Assembly: GCF_001591645.1 (NCBI RefSeq) | Contig: NZ_BCVH01000001.1 | Span: forward strand, 248,001 to 312,000 | Source of the DNA: Robertmurraya korlensis NBRC 107688 | GTDB lineage: Bacteria > Bacillota > Bacilli > Bacillales > Cytobacillaceae | Length of the DNA stretch: 64,000 nucleotides | Reading direction: 5' to 3' | In this document: in pieces, positions 15,779 through 24,984 of the stretch | How positions within the stretch are numbered: position 1 is the first letter of the stretch | Layout of the letters: every line of letters starts with the position of its first letter | Program-made: the position numbers and the translations under genes | Notes under the pieces: model-generated | Database searches by the model: none | Seen by the model: the letters and a program-made list of their open reading frames with translations, nothing else | Told to the model about the DNA's origin: nothing

Positions 15779-17689
15779 TTGCAAAAGCAGCTACCATTTA
15801 CCCTATCTAAATCTGAATCATTCTTTGAGAAATTAGGAGATTGGATCGGGGATGTGTTTTATGATTTATTGCCTGAAGAAGGCTTTGAGGTACGTGACGA
15901 ACAAATTTACATGGCTTTTCAATTAGAAAAAGCCTTTCAGGAAAATAAAGTCATGTTTGCAGAAGCTGGTGTTGGTACAGGAAAGACCATTGTTTATCTG
16001 TTGTATGCAATCTGTTATGCTCGGTATAAAAATCGTCCAGCAATTATTGCATGTGCAGATGAAACACTCATTGAGCAACTTGTTAAAAAAGAAGGAGATA
16101 TTGCCAAGCTTGAAAAAGCGTTAAAGCTCAATATTGACGTTCGTTTGGCTAAATCAAGAGATCAGTATTTGTGCTTAAACAAACTAGATCAATCTGTTGC
16201 TGCTTCTGATGTACATATGGATGTGTTTCATCAATTACCTGATTTTGTCCATACAGGTTTATCTATGCAATCATTTGAACGCTACGGAGATCGTAAGGAT
16301 TTTCCGGAATTGTCCAATGAAGAGTGGAACGAAATTGCATGGGATAGTTTACAGGACTGTTTCTCTTGTGATCAGAGACATCGCTGTGGACAAACATTGC
16401 ACCGTGATTACTACCGAGGCTCACAGGACTTGATTATTTGTTCTCATGATTTTTATATGGAGCATATTTGGACGAAGGAAACTAGAAAACGGGAAGGTCA
16501 ACTTCCGCTTCTACCTGAGAGCTCATGCGTAGTGTTTGATGAGGGACATCTTTTAGAATATGCTAGTCAAAAGGCATTAACGTATAAGTTAACAGAACAA
16601 ACTCTTGAAACATTACTAGAGCGTTTAACCGCTAACGATGTTAGAGATAAAACCCTTAACCTTATCGATGAATCGATTATTGCTAGTGAACGGTTTTTTG
16701 AAGTCTTACATGAGGCATCGGAAAAGACGGTGGGTTCAGAAAAGCAAATGATTAAAAAAACACCTGACGTGTTAGCGAAGGGAAAAAAACTTGCCTCTTT
16801 ATTATCAGACCTCGAAGAAGAACTTGTCTTCGAAAGTGAATTATATGTGATAAATGAATATGACTTGAAGATAGTAGAAGGATATCTCGAGCAGATTACG
16901 TATTCCTTAAGTTTATTTTTAAAGGAACTTAAAGGAATAATTTGGTTTGAAGAATATGATGGAAAGCGAACCCTCGTAATTATGCCGAGAATGGTAGAAG
17001 ATATCATGCGTGAAGAGGTGTTTTCACAGAAAAAGCCATTCATTTTTTCTTCTGCTACTTTATCGGAAAATGGTTCATTCTCTTATACAGCAAAAAGCTT
17101 AGGAATTGATGAATTCCTTTCTTTCCGTGTAGATTCACCGTTTAATTATGAAGAAGCGATGGAAATACAAATGCCTTTCATGACTTCTATTGATGAAAAA
17201 TGCTTGTACACGATTTCACAATTGAAGGAAGCGGGCGGAAGAGGTCTTGTTCTGTTCTCCAATGAAGAGGAACAACAGCATTTTAAGCGTCAGCTTAGTG
17301 AAGAACTTCCTTTCCCAATCTATTTCGAGGGGGATGCGGAAATTAGCACGTTAGTATCTAAGTTTCAATTAGAAGAGAGTGCTGTACTTTGCTCTACCCA
17401 TTTATGGGAAGGACTTGATATCCCGGGTTCTTCATTAGAGAATGTATTTATCTTTTCTCTTCCATTTCCACCTCATGATCCCGTGTTTACTGCAAAAAGG
17501 GAGAGTACGGAAAACGCCTTCGAGGAAGTTGATATTCCGTATATGCTTCTTCGACTTCGCCAAGGAATCGGAAGGTTAATTCGAACGCATGAAGACAAAG
17601 GAAAAGTGCATATTTTAATGGACCAAAACGAGTCAAAGAAAATAATAGATCTCGCACATTCCGTCCTACCTATAGCGGTATCAAAATAA
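15779..17689 (+). CDS. ypvA: DinG/XPD-family ATP-dependent helicase (YpvA)
   Basis: Superfamily 2 helicase of the DinG type, 636 aa. Walker A is GVGTGKT (K69), the DEAH box is D254-E-G-H, and four cysteines (C132, C194, C197, C203) lie between motifs I and II, the position of the XPD/DinG [4Fe-4S] cluster. Motif VI is RLRQGIGRLIR. Unlike the epsilon-like DinG of some Firmicutes there is no N-terminal exonuclease domain. The start is TTG behind AGGAGGGG. Single-gene unit ending in a strong terminator. Confidence 0.92.
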   Translation: MQKQLPFTLSKSESFFEKLGDWIGDVFYDLLPEEGFEVRDEQIYMAFQLEKAFQENKVMFAEAGVGTGKTIVYLLYAICYARYKNRPAIIACADETLIEQLVKKEGDIAKLEKALKLNIDVRLAKSRDQYLCLNKLDQSVAASDVHMDVFHQLPDFVHTGLSMQSFERYGDRKDFPELSNEEWNEIAWDSLQDCFSCDQRHRCGQTLHRDYYRGSQDLIICSHDFYMEHIWTKETRKREGQLPLLPESSCVVFDEGHLLEYASQKALTYKLTEQTLETLLERLTANDVRDKTLNLIDESIIASERFFEVLHEASEKTVGSEKQMIKKTPDVLAKGKKLASLLSDLEEELVFESELYVINEYDLKIVEGYLEQITYSLSLFLKELKGIIWFEEYDGKRTLVIMPRMVEDIMREEVFSQKKPFIFSSATLSENGSFSYTAKSLGIDEFLSFRVDSPFNYEEAMEIQMPFMTSIDEKCLYTISQLKEAGGRGLVLFSNEEEQQHFKRQLSEELPFPIYFEGDAEISTLVSKFQLEESAVLCSTHLWEGLDIPGSSLENVFIFSLPFPPHDPVFTAKRESTENAFEEVDIPYMLLRLRQGIGRLIRTHEDKGKVHILMDQNESKKIIDLAHSVLPIAVSK

Positions 17690-17695
17690 GTCTAG

Positions 17696-17725
17696 GAGCA
17701 GATAATGATCTGCTCTTTTCTTTTT
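17696..17725 (+). terminator. Terminator after ypvA
   Basis: Perfect 8-bp stem GAGCAGAT/ATCTGCTC with loop AATG and a T-rich tail. Confidence 0.8.
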
Positions 17726-17791
17726 AATTCAAGATTTTTCCTGAAAATTGTGATAAAATTTCTTGCAAGAGAGTTCAAAGGAGGGAGCAAT

Positions 17792-19312
17792 TTGGTTGCT
17801 GCTATAAAGTATATAGAACAAGAGTTTTTAGATTATGTAAAAAAGATGGGAGCTTATAAAGAAGCGCTTGGGCTCATTTATTGGGATCTTCGAACAGGAG
17901 CGCCGAAAAAAGGAGTGGACCAGCGTTCAGAAGTAATTGGACTGCTTTCTAGTGAAGTGTTTAAGATGTCAACTTCTGAGGAAATGGCTGCATACATAGC
18001 TAATCTAACCAATGTCAACCATCATAATGAACTGAGCGAGATGACAAAAAAGACAGTTGCTGAATGTAAAAAGGAATATGATCGAAACAAAAAAATCCCA
18101 GCTGAGGAATATAAAGAATTTGTTATCCTACAGTCTAAATCAGAGGCGGTATGGGAAGAAGCAAAGGATGTATTAAACTTTTCCCTGTTTCAACCATATC
18201 TAGAGAAAATTGTTGAAATGACAAAAAAGTTTATAACGTATTGGGGCTATAAGGAGAATAAATATAATACCCTTCTAGATATGTATGAGCCTGGTATTAC
18301 AGTAGACATCCTTGATCGAGTGTTTGGAGAGCTTCGAGAAAAAATCGTCCCTCTTGTTCAACAAATAAAGGAATCAGAAAATAAGCCGAATACCGAATTC
18401 CTGTTTGAACATTTTCCTAAGGAAAAACAGCGAGAATTTAGCTTGGAAATATTAAAGAAGGTTGGCTATGATTTTGAATCTGGGAGATTGGATGAAACAG
18501 TACATCCGTTTGCGACTGGTTTAAACCCCGGGGATGTTCGTGTGACAACAAAGTATGATGAAAATGATTTCCGTACGGCTATATTTGGTACGATTCATGA
18601 ATCGGGTCATGCATTATATGAACAGAATATATCTTCAGCATTGATTGGAACTCCTTTATGTACCGGAACTTCAATGGGGATTCATGAATCACAATCTTTA
18701 TTTTATGAAAATTTTGTCGGCAGAAATTTATCTTTTTGGAAAGGTAATTTTAACCTGCTAAAAAAATACGCTCCTACTCAATTTCAAGATGTGACAATAG
18801 ATGAGTTTTACCGAGCAATCAACGAGTCTAAACCATCACTTATTCGGATTGAAGCGGATGAACTTACCTATGCACTACATATTATGATAAGGTACGAAAT
18901 TGAAAAGGGTATTTTTAATGATGAAATTGAAGTAAAGGATTTGCCTAAAGTTTGGAATGAAAAATATGAACAATATCTAGGGATTATCCCTGATAACGAT
19001 GCAAGTGGAGTCCTGCAGGATGTTCATTGGTCCGATGGTAGCTTCGGGTATTTCCCATCCTATGCACTTGGCTATATCTATGCAGCTCAACTGAAGCATG
19101 CCATGCTTAAGGATATCCCGAATTTTGACCAGCTGCTTGAGGAAGGAAATCTTCTGCCGATAAAAGAGTGGTTAACCGATAAAATTCATCAGTATGGAAA
19201 AATGAAGCTACCTCTTGAAATGATTAAGGATATTACAGGAGAAGGCTTAAATGCTTCCCATCTAGTTACCTATCTTTATGAAAAGTATGAAAATATCTAT
19301 CAGTTAAAATAA
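17792..19312 (+). CDS. ypwA: M32 metallocarboxypeptidase (YpwA)
   Basis: Zinc carboxypeptidase of the Taq/M32 family, about 506 aa, as usual for the family. It carries the HExxH zinc motif in GTIHESGHALYE, a downstream glutamate in GIHESQSLF, and the conserved DVRVTTKYDENDFRTAIF and FGYFPSYALGYIYAAQ segments. The start is TTG at 17792, 7 bases after AAAGGAGGG; the 29-residue upstream extension from 17705 crosses the previous terminator. Cytoplasmic: no signal peptide. Role in peptide turnover. Confidence 0.94.
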   Translation: MVAAIKYIEQEFLDYVKKMGAYKEALGLIYWDLRTGAPKKGVDQRSEVIGLLSSEVFKMSTSEEMAAYIANLTNVNHHNELSEMTKKTVAECKKEYDRNKKIPAEEYKEFVILQSKSEAVWEEAKDVLNFSLFQPYLEKIVEMTKKFITYWGYKENKYNTLLDMYEPGITVDILDRVFGELREKIVPLVQQIKESENKPNTEFLFEHFPKEKQREFSLEILKKVGYDFESGRLDETVHPFATGLNPGDVRVTTKYDENDFRTAIFGTIHESGHALYEQNISSALIGTPLCTGTSMGIHESQSLFYENFVGRNLSFWKGNFNLLKKYAPTQFQDVTIDEFYRAINESKPSLIRIEADELTYALHIMIRYEIEKGIFNDEIEVKDLPKVWNEKYEQYLGIIPDNDASGVLQDVHWSDGSFGYFPSYALGYIYAAQLKHAMLKDIPNFDQLLEEGNLLPIKEWLTDKIHQYGKMKLPLEMIKDITGEGLNASHLVTYLYEKYENIYQLK

Positions 19313-19354
19313 AATCGTAGGATCACAATTTGTCGTCCTTTTTAGGAGGAAATC

Positions 19355-20266
19355 ATGCATCTTGCTTCAAGTATTTCTATCGGGCTAGCTGCATTTTTAT
19401 GGGGACTACTTGCCCTTTTTGTAAGAGAGCTAAAAGCAGTGGGCTTTACAGCAATGGAAATCGTTACAATCCGAGTTGGATTTGCGTTCCTTTTCCTTTT
19501 AATTATTGGGCTAGTCAAGAACCCAGAACAATTAAAAATTAGAGTGAAAGATACTTATCTATTTATTGGAACGGGAATAGTAAGCATTGTATTTTTTAAT
19601 TGGTGTTATTTTACGTCAATCAATGAAATGAATGTTTCTTTAGCTGTCATACTCCTTTATACGTCACCTGCTTTTGTTTGCATTCTTTCCTTTGTATTTT
19701 TAAAGGAGAAGCTTAACAGGAAAAAACTCGTAGCGGTAATTGGTACGATAATCGGCTGTGTTCTCATTGCAGGTCTTCAAATGGAAGAAACAACAAAAAT
19801 ATCTACAATAGGGTTGATCATAGGTTTAGGATCAGGGTTAGGTTATGCCCTATACAGTATATTCGGAAAGTTAGCACTCCAAAGGTATGCTCCGTTTACG
19901 GTAACGTTTTATACATTTCTGATTGCTTCTTTATCTCTTGTTCCAACTACTGCTCTTTGGACAAAGTCAAGTATTCTTTTTTCGCCATCAGTAGTTTGGT
20001 ATAGTGTAGGTCTTGCATTGGTCACGACCGTTACGGCTTATTTTTTATATACATGGGGATTAAAGAAAACGGAGAGTAGCAAGGCGGCTATTATTGCTAC
20101 AATTGAACCGGTTGTTGCGACACTATTAGGCTTGTACTATTACGATGAGTCACTAAGTATGATACAACTTACAGGGGGGATGATTATACTTGCCTCTGTC
20201 ATATTAGTGAGCTATGAAAACAATAATAAGTTACGTGTAGAAACAACAAACAGCGCCCATTCATAG
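19355..20266 (+). CDS. EamA/DMT-family transporter
   Basis: Ten-helix membrane protein of 303 aa with two EamA repeats (about residues 5-135 and 148-285) of the drug/metabolite transporter superfamily. Substrate unknown. The start is ATG after TTAGGAGG. The stop codon lies inside the terminator shared with cbaA. No linked metabolic gene suggests a substrate. Confidence 0.88.
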   Translation: MHLASSISIGLAAFLWGLLALFVRELKAVGFTAMEIVTIRVGFAFLFLLIIGLVKNPEQLKIRVKDTYLFIGTGIVSIVFFNWCYFTSINEMNVSLAVILLYTSPAFVCILSFVFLKEKLNRKKLVAVIGTIIGCVLIAGLQMEETTKISTIGLIIGLGSGLGYALYSIFGKLALQRYAPFTVTFYTFLIASLSLVPTTALWTKSSILFSPSVVWYSVGLALVTTVTAYFLYTWGLKKTESSKAAIIATIEPVVATLLGLYYYDESLSMIQLTGGMIILASVILVSYENNNKLRVETTNSAHS

Positions 20267-20278
20267 GCGCTGTTTGTT
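20245..20278. terminator. Bidirectional terminator between DMT transporter and cbaA
   Basis: Perfect 13-bp stem AACAAACAGCGCC/GGCGCTGTTTGTT with an 8-base loop. Confidence 0.8.
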
Positions 20279-20280
20279 TC

Positions 20281-21930
20281 TTACCATAACTTATAACCTT
20301 TTGATCCAATTGGAGCATTTTGAATCATATCAATAAATGGAATCGTATATGCGAACAAGATTAGTAACACAGTAATACCTAACCAGAGCTTCCAATTCTC
20401 AAATACCATTGGCGTTTTTTCCGCATGATCACTAATTTCACCAATCGGAAATTCTTCTTCTCCTTTTGGAGCAAAAAAGGCTAAGTTAACAAAAATGTAA
20501 AGCATGAGAATGATAGCAATGAAAAGGATAGTACCGCCAACTGCTTGCGCAATTTGATATGGAATCCATTCAGTAGCTTGTGCTGCTCCGCCGTATTCTG
20601 AGAAGGAAGATCGACGTGGGGCACCTAGTAAACCAGCTGCATGCATCGCACCTGACATAAATGTCATCCCGATTGCCCAAAGTACACCTTGGTAAATGGC
20701 AAGTTTATTCATTGCTTTTGTTAATACCCGGCCTGTTAGATGAGGTACAAGCCAATAAGAAATACCAAAGAATGTCAATACTACTGCGGTTGCAAGGGTT
20801 AAATGGAAGTGACCAGTAACCCAAATTGTATTATGAACAACTTGGTTCAACTGATGAGAAGCATTCACCAGTCCACCTGCACCAGCAGGAATAAATGAAA
20901 GCATACCGATAAAAGGAACAGTAAATCTTGCATCTCCCCAAGGAAGCTTCTTGAACCAGCCGAAAAGTCCAGTTGCCCCTTTAGAGCGACCAAAGCTTTC
21001 GAAAGTAGCAAAAAGGGAGAAGGCGGTCATTAATGATGGAATGACAACCAAAAAGGTTAAGACAACCTGTAAGAATTTCCAAGCAGGATCAATACCTGGC
21101 TCCATTAACTGATGGTGAAAACCAACAGGAATAGAGAAGAGTAAAAATAAGATAAAGGACAAACGTGCAAGCGAATCAGAGAAGATTTTTGCACCGATGA
21201 CTTTTGGAATGACTACATACCATGCCATATAGGCAGGTAATAACCAGAAATATACAAGAGGATGTCCAAAATACCAGAACAATGTACGGCTAATGAGTAC
21301 GTCCACTCGATCAACAAGTCCAAGTGACCAAGGTAATAGTTGGAATAAAACGGTTGCAGCAACACCTATAGTTGCAACAATCCATAACATTGTATTCACA
21401 ACAGCCATAAAAGTAATTAAGGGACTTGGCTGACCTGGGTTTTGTTTTCTCCAGTTTATATATTTACCTAATACGGCAGCTCCATCTAGCCAGCTCCCTA
21501 CAACAACAAGTGTTAGGCCTAGGTAGTAAATGAAATGGGCCTGCAATGGTGCATAAAAGGTATAAAGGACAGAGGCTTTATTTAATAGAATCATTGTAGC
21601 TGCCATGAGTGTTCCAGCTGTCATTACCCAAAAGCCAATCCAACCTAATTTTCTCTGTAAGTTGGATAGAGTACCAGATGTACGACTTGTTGCAGCAATT
21701 TGAAAGCCCATAATGAAAAATGTTGTTAAAACAAGTCCTAATACAACACCATGAACAGTTAGTATTTGATAATAGCCAATTCCTGCAGGGAGCTGAAATT
21801 TCCCTGAACGAACTAAAGTTTGTAATAAGCCCGCAAGTCCACCGACAGCTAATGCAATAAATGCTACATAAAAGTGGGCCATCACTAGTTTTCCATCGCG
21901 GCGATCAATTTTAGCGTTTAATGTATTCAT
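20281..21930 (-). CDS. cbaA: ba3-type cytochrome oxidase subunit I
   Basis: Catalytic haem-copper subunit of the B-type (ba3) oxidase, 549 aa with about 13 helices. Metal and haem ligands are visible: YFGHPLVYFWLLP (CuB His and the cross-linked Tyr), GFHHQLMEPG (two CuB His) and WVTGHFHLT (haem His pair), plus an early TVHGVVLG haem ligand. It has the K-channel-type HPLVY pattern of B-family enzymes. The start overlaps the subunit II stop (TAATG). Transcribed last in an operon IIA-II-I. B. subtilis lacks this oxidase; other Bacillaceae have it. Confidence 0.93.
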   Translation of the reverse strand: MNTLNAKIDRRDGKLVMAHFYVAFIALAVGGLAGLLQTLVRSGKFQLPAGIGYYQILTVHGVVLGLVLTTFFIMGFQIAATSRTSGTLSNLQRKLGWIGFWVMTAGTLMAATMILLNKASVLYTFYAPLQAHFIYYLGLTLVVVGSWLDGAAVLGKYINWRKQNPGQPSPLITFMAVVNTMLWIVATIGVAATVLFQLLPWSLGLVDRVDVLISRTLFWYFGHPLVYFWLLPAYMAWYVVIPKVIGAKIFSDSLARLSFILFLLFSIPVGFHHQLMEPGIDPAWKFLQVVLTFLVVIPSLMTAFSLFATFESFGRSKGATGLFGWFKKLPWGDARFTVPFIGMLSFIPAGAGGLVNASHQLNQVVHNTIWVTGHFHLTLATAVVLTFFGISYWLVPHLTGRVLTKAMNKLAIYQGVLWAIGMTFMSGAMHAAGLLGAPRRSSFSEYGGAAQATEWIPYQIAQAVGGTILFIAIILMLYIFVNLAFFAPKGEEEFPIGEISDHAEKTPMVFENWKLWLGITVLLILFAYTIPFIDMIQNAPIGSKGYKLW

Positions 21931-22406
21931 TATTTCACCACCTTGATTTTAGACGCCATCATGTGGTGTCCAGAACCACAATATTCATTACATAAAATTA
22001 AGTATTCTCCGGCCTTATCAAAGGTCGTTACAAACTCACTTATATATCCAGGTTCTAGCATCATATTAATATTCGTACCAGCTACTTCAAATCCATGGAT
22101 CACATCTTTTGTAGTTGCAATCACTTTGACTTTTGCTCCAAGTGGAACTTCTATATCGCCTGGAGTGTAGGCAAATGCTTGAGCAACATAAACTAATTCA
22201 TAATCCCAATCTTTACCTTCTACTTTTTTTAGTCCTGGCTCGTTGAAGGGAGCAGTCGTATCAACCTTCTCAGGATTAATGGTGGCTAAGCAACTTGGTG
22301 GTTGATTTCCAAGATAAAATGCACTAACTCCTAAAACGGTTAGGAAAACAAGCAGTGCACCAATCCCGAATATTAGCCAAATTTTTTCAAACTTATGCAT
22401 ATGCAT
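21930..22406 (-). CDS. cbaB: ba3-type cytochrome oxidase subunit II (CuA)
   Basis: Electron-entry subunit with a single N-terminal membrane anchor (about 10-31) and an extracellular cupredoxin domain. The CuA ligands are the His in VIHGFEV and CNEYCGSGHHMM (two Cys, His, Met). At 158 aa it has the short form typical of ba3 oxidases with one rather than two helices. It overlaps cbaA by one base and follows the IIA subunit by 23 bases. Confidence 0.93.
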   Translation of the reverse strand: MHMHKFEKIWLIFGIGALLVFLTVLGVSAFYLGNQPPSCLATINPEKVDTTAPFNEPGLKKVEGKDWDYELVYVAQAFAYTPGDIEVPLGAKVKVIATTKDVIHGFEVAGTNINMMLEPGYISEFVTTFDKAGEYLILCNEYCGSGHHMMASKIKVVK

Positions 22407-22429
22407 GGCTTACATATCCCCTTTCTCTC

Positions 22430-22579
22430 TTAAAAACGATTCAAAAATAAGAAGTAAACGCTGACCCATGTCACTATTAGAAAAAATCCTAATAGGAAAA
22501 CGGAAGCTAACGTCCCTTTTAATGAAGAGCTATCCTCAATTTCCGTTTTTGTTTTTCGGTTGAGTTCAGTTTTCGCCAT
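22430..22579 (-). CDS. cbaD: Cytochrome c oxidase subunit IIA (single helix)
   Basis: A 49-residue protein with a charged N-terminus and one membrane helix (about 23-46; SLKGTLASVFLLGFFLIVTW region). Size, position before cbaB and the SLKGTL...TW pattern fit the subunit IIA of ba3 oxidases, which supplies the helix missing from subunit II. The start ATG has GGGAGGGAG upstream. It is below common gene-calling cut-offs and easily missed. First gene of the operon. Confidence 0.85.
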   Translation of the reverse strand: MAKTELNRKTKTEIEDSSSLKGTLASVFLLGFFLIVTWVSVYFLFLNRF

Positions 22580-22704
22580 AACCCTCACTCCCTCCCTAGG
22601 TTTCACGATAAATAAATAATTACAATTTCATAATACAAGACAATTGTTTCAATTCCATTAGCTTTCATTGATTTCACAAATTGTTCAATTATTACGTATT
22701 TACT

Positions 22705-22747
22705 ATGATAGTAGTGAAAAGTTATTGTGACAGTGATTTAAATCACA
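22705..22747 (-). promoter_or_regulatory. cba operon promoter with Fnr/Crp-type operator
   Basis: GTGATTTAAATCAC (22733-22746) is a perfect palindrome; the 16-mer at 22732-22747 matches TGTGA-N6-TCACA at 9 of 10 positions. On the minus strand a TATCAT -10 (22710-22705) lies so that the site centre is about 41.5 bases before the predicted start of transcription, the class II activator position. The rest of the gap 22580-22894 shows no ORF worth calling. Confidence 0.6.
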
Positions 22748-22865
22748 TTACTTACTCTTGAAATGTGAAATATTTGTGAAGAAGAAGAATTTTAAAAATA
22801 GGTGGGAGCGTTTACGAAGGTCGACTTAAAAGCATTTGTAGGAGAGTGATATTTATTACACAATA

Positions 22866-22896
22866 AAACACACCCTAGAAATCCTAGAGTGTGTTT
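22866..22896 (-). terminator. Terminator after the CxxCxGxG protein
   Basis: Stem AAACACAC-x-CTAG/CTAG-x-GTGTGTTT with one mismatch; T-rich on the minus strand. Confidence 0.7.
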
Positions 22897-23110
22897 ACAC
22901 GGTTGTGTCATTCCACTTTGAATATAACCCTGACCCTTCACATCCTGCACAATCATAAATATGGTTAAATGGGATAAACTCACCGGCTGGCGGATATACA
23001 TGGTACCCTTTCCCATGACACTGAGGGCATTTATCTTCCTCATACATCGCTTCTATATGCTCTTGATATTTTCCTTCTCTCCAATTGAAGAAGGCTTGAA
23101 TAATACCCAA
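22895..23110 (-). CDS. Small CxxCxGxG zinc-binding protein
   Basis: A 71-aa protein with two cysteine pairs, CPQCHGKGY and CAGCEGSGL, the CxxCxGxG unit of DnaJ-type zinc fingers. The pair would bind one zinc ion. The N-terminal half is helical and charged. The start is TTG with AGGGTGGTGA upstream. Not DnaJ: there is no J domain. Partner and function unknown; it is a single-gene unit next to the cytochrome oxidase operon. Confidence 0.75.
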   Translation of the reverse strand: MGIIQAFFNWREGKYQEHIEAMYEEDKCPQCHGKGYHVYPPAGEFIPFNHIYDCAGCEGSGLYSKWNDTTV

Positions 23111-23350
23111 GGTTATTCACCACCCTAAAAAGCTATGTTTGTTCCTATTATTTCTAATCTAATTTCCTCTATACATATTATTAAGGTGAGTTGGATAAGG
23201 TGATGTTAATAATTGGTATTCATGTTCATCTATAAATTTACATATTTATTATTATTTATAGCGATTTAGACGGGTTAGAGGAACCTCTTGGGTAGAAGGA
23301 AAATATACTGATAGTAATATTGGTCAGTAAGAAATAGTGAGGGATAATAT

Positions 23351-23476
23351 ATGGTGAAATACTATTGTGAACACTGTCGGACCATTTATGATGGAAAGGT
23401 AGTGTGTCAAGCGTGCGGTGAAATGGTATGTCAAGAGATTTATATAGAGGTACAAAGACAACAAGATAAGAAATAA
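23351..23476 (+). CDS. 41-aa zinc-ribbon mini-protein
   Basis: Short ORF MVKYYCEHCRTIYDGKVVC with CxxC near the N-terminus and a second knuckle CQACGE plus a further Cys, followed by a charged helical tail. The ribosome binding site GAGGG lies 7 bases from ATG 23351 and a terminator follows 10 bases after the stop, which supports it being a real gene. Looks like a treble-clef or rubredoxin-like zinc ribbon. No family identified. Confidence 0.65.
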   Translation: MVKYYCEHCRTIYDGKVVCQACGEMVCQEIYIEVQRQQDKK

Positions 23477-23486
23477 GTTTACAGAC

Positions 23487-23512
23487 AGGAAAAAGAAGCC
23501 TTTTTCCTTTTC
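23487..23512 (+). terminator. Terminator after the zinc-ribbon mini-gene
   Basis: Stem AGGAAAAAG/CTTTTTCCT with loop AAGC, then a T/C-rich tail. Confidence 0.7.
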
Positions 23513-23567
23513 TTTTTGACTGCGCTTTGATATGTTGATTCATATATGAATGAAAAGGGTGTTTACT

Positions 23568-24341
23568 ATGTACTTACCATCATTTCGATTAGATAATAAA
23601 CATGCAATAGTCACCGGTGCCGGAAGGGGAATTGGAAAAGCGCTAGCAATCGGACTTGCGGAAGCAGGCGCTGATGTAGCTTTACTTTCCCGTACGGAGG
23701 GAGATCTGAATGAGACTGCTGAAATTATACGGTCTCTAGGCAGTAGGGTGCTCGTTATACCTACAGATGTGACTTCAAAAGAGGAGGTTCTAAGGGCTGT
23801 TTCTATAGTTGAGAATGAATGGGGAGAAATACATATTCTTATCAATAACGCAGGGATGAATATTCGTTCGAAAGCTTTAGAGGTTACGGAAGAAGAGTGG
23901 CAGACCATTATGGATACGAATGTAAAGTCAGCCTTTATGATGTCTCAACAAGTTGGTAAGGTGATGCAAAAGTATGGAACAGCAGGAAGAATTATTTCTA
24001 TATCATCTGTTGCGGGGCATGTAGCTTTAAGAACTGGTGTCGTTTATGCAGCCACAAAGGCAGCAATGATTCAAATGACTAAGGTGCTAGCATTAGAATG
24101 GGGTCCACATAATATTAATGTTAATAGTATTGGTCCTTGGTATTTTCGAACTCCCTTAACGGAAAAATTGCTTTCTAACAAAGAGTATGTAGAAGATATC
24201 TTATCAGTCACACCTTTAAAACGTGTTGGAGAATTACCAGAATTAGTAGGACCGGTTGTCATGCTAGCTTCTGAAGCTGGAAATTATATCAGTGGCCAAA
24301 CAATATTTGTTGATGGCGGGATGACGATTCATGGTTTTTAA
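23568..24341 (+). CDS. Short-chain dehydrogenase/reductase
   Basis: Classical SDR oxidoreductase of 257 aa: cofactor loop TGAGRGIG, NNAG motif, catalytic Ser in SISSVAG and YAATK (YxxxK). The C-terminal FVDGG is typical of the gluconate-5-dehydrogenase/3-oxoacyl-ACP reductase-like branch. ATG 23568 follows AAAAGGGTG by 6 bases; ATG 23550 lacks a site. Substrate undetermined. Single-gene unit. Confidence 0.9.
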   Translation: MYLPSFRLDNKHAIVTGAGRGIGKALAIGLAEAGADVALLSRTEGDLNETAEIIRSLGSRVLVIPTDVTSKEEVLRAVSIVENEWGEIHILINNAGMNIRSKALEVTEEEWQTIMDTNVKSAFMMSQQVGKVMQKYGTAGRIISISSVAGHVALRTGVVYAATKAAMIQMTKVLALEWGPHNINVNSIGPWYFRTPLTEKLLSNKEYVEDILSVTPLKRVGELPELVGPVVMLASEAGNYISGQTIFVDGGMTIHGF

Positions 24342-24346
24342 AAAAT

Positions 24347-24375
24347 GTAGAGAGGAGATCCTCTCTACTTATTTT
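24347..24375. terminator. Bidirectional terminator between SDR gene and cheX
   Basis: Perfect 10-bp stem GTAGAGAGGA/TCCTCTCTAC with a two-base core and T-rich flanks on both sides. Confidence 0.75.
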
Positions 24376-24820
24376 CTACCATAATAATAAGCTCTATAGT
24401 TCCAAAATCTTGAATAGTAATTGGTAAACGGAAGGCTTTATCAAATCCGTAAACCTTTGTTTCCCCCACCAAAACGGTAGGTGGGGTAATATCCGTTTCA
24501 TGGCCTTTTTGAGAGATGGTTGTCGATAAATTCCCCGCAATCATATTTCCCAACTCGCCTGCAAAGGATTCAAGCATTTCTCCCTCTAAAGCCATTCCGA
24601 ACATTCCTTCCCCGATCTTACCAAACACCTGTTCATTTCCATCAATAATTATTCGACCCCTTACATCTCCGGTCATTCCAATCAATACACCGATGGAATG
24701 CTGTGTGAAAGGCTGTGTAAAAAGAGATGGTTTGTCAACGGCTAGGTCAAATGGAAGAACTGATTTAACTGAATCGATAGTCCCGTTTAATATATCTGTC
24801 ACTTGCTTTGATAAAGTCAT
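24365..24820 (-). CDS. cheX: CheX-type CheY-P phosphatase
   Basis: Chemotaxis protein of the CheC/CheX/FliY family, 151 aa with one phosphatase motif E89-x2-N92 in FAGELGNMIAGN. CheX dephosphorylates CheY-P and works as a dimer. It stands alone, away from other chemotaxis genes. B. subtilis uses CheC and FliY instead, so this is an extra or alternative adaptation enzyme. A role in another response-regulator system cannot be excluded. Confidence 0.85.
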   Translation of the reverse strand: MTLSKQVTDILNGTIDSVKSVLPFDLAVDKPSLFTQPFTQHSIGVLIGMTGDVRGRIIIDGNEQVFGKIGEGMFGMALEGEMLESFAGELGNMIAGNLSTTISQKGHETDITPPTVLVGETKVYGFDKAFRLPITIQDFGTIELIIMVENK

Positions 24821-24984
24821 TGATATTCCTCCAACTAGTCGAATATCATAATATTATCATAGTTCTTGCCTGAAATAACATGGTTTTCTTAAATTCTATA
24901 GTAAAAAAATAATGGGAGTGAAGTAGTTCTTTTGATTTACTTCTATGGTAAAAATTTTCTAGTGATTTGAAACGAAAACCAACA

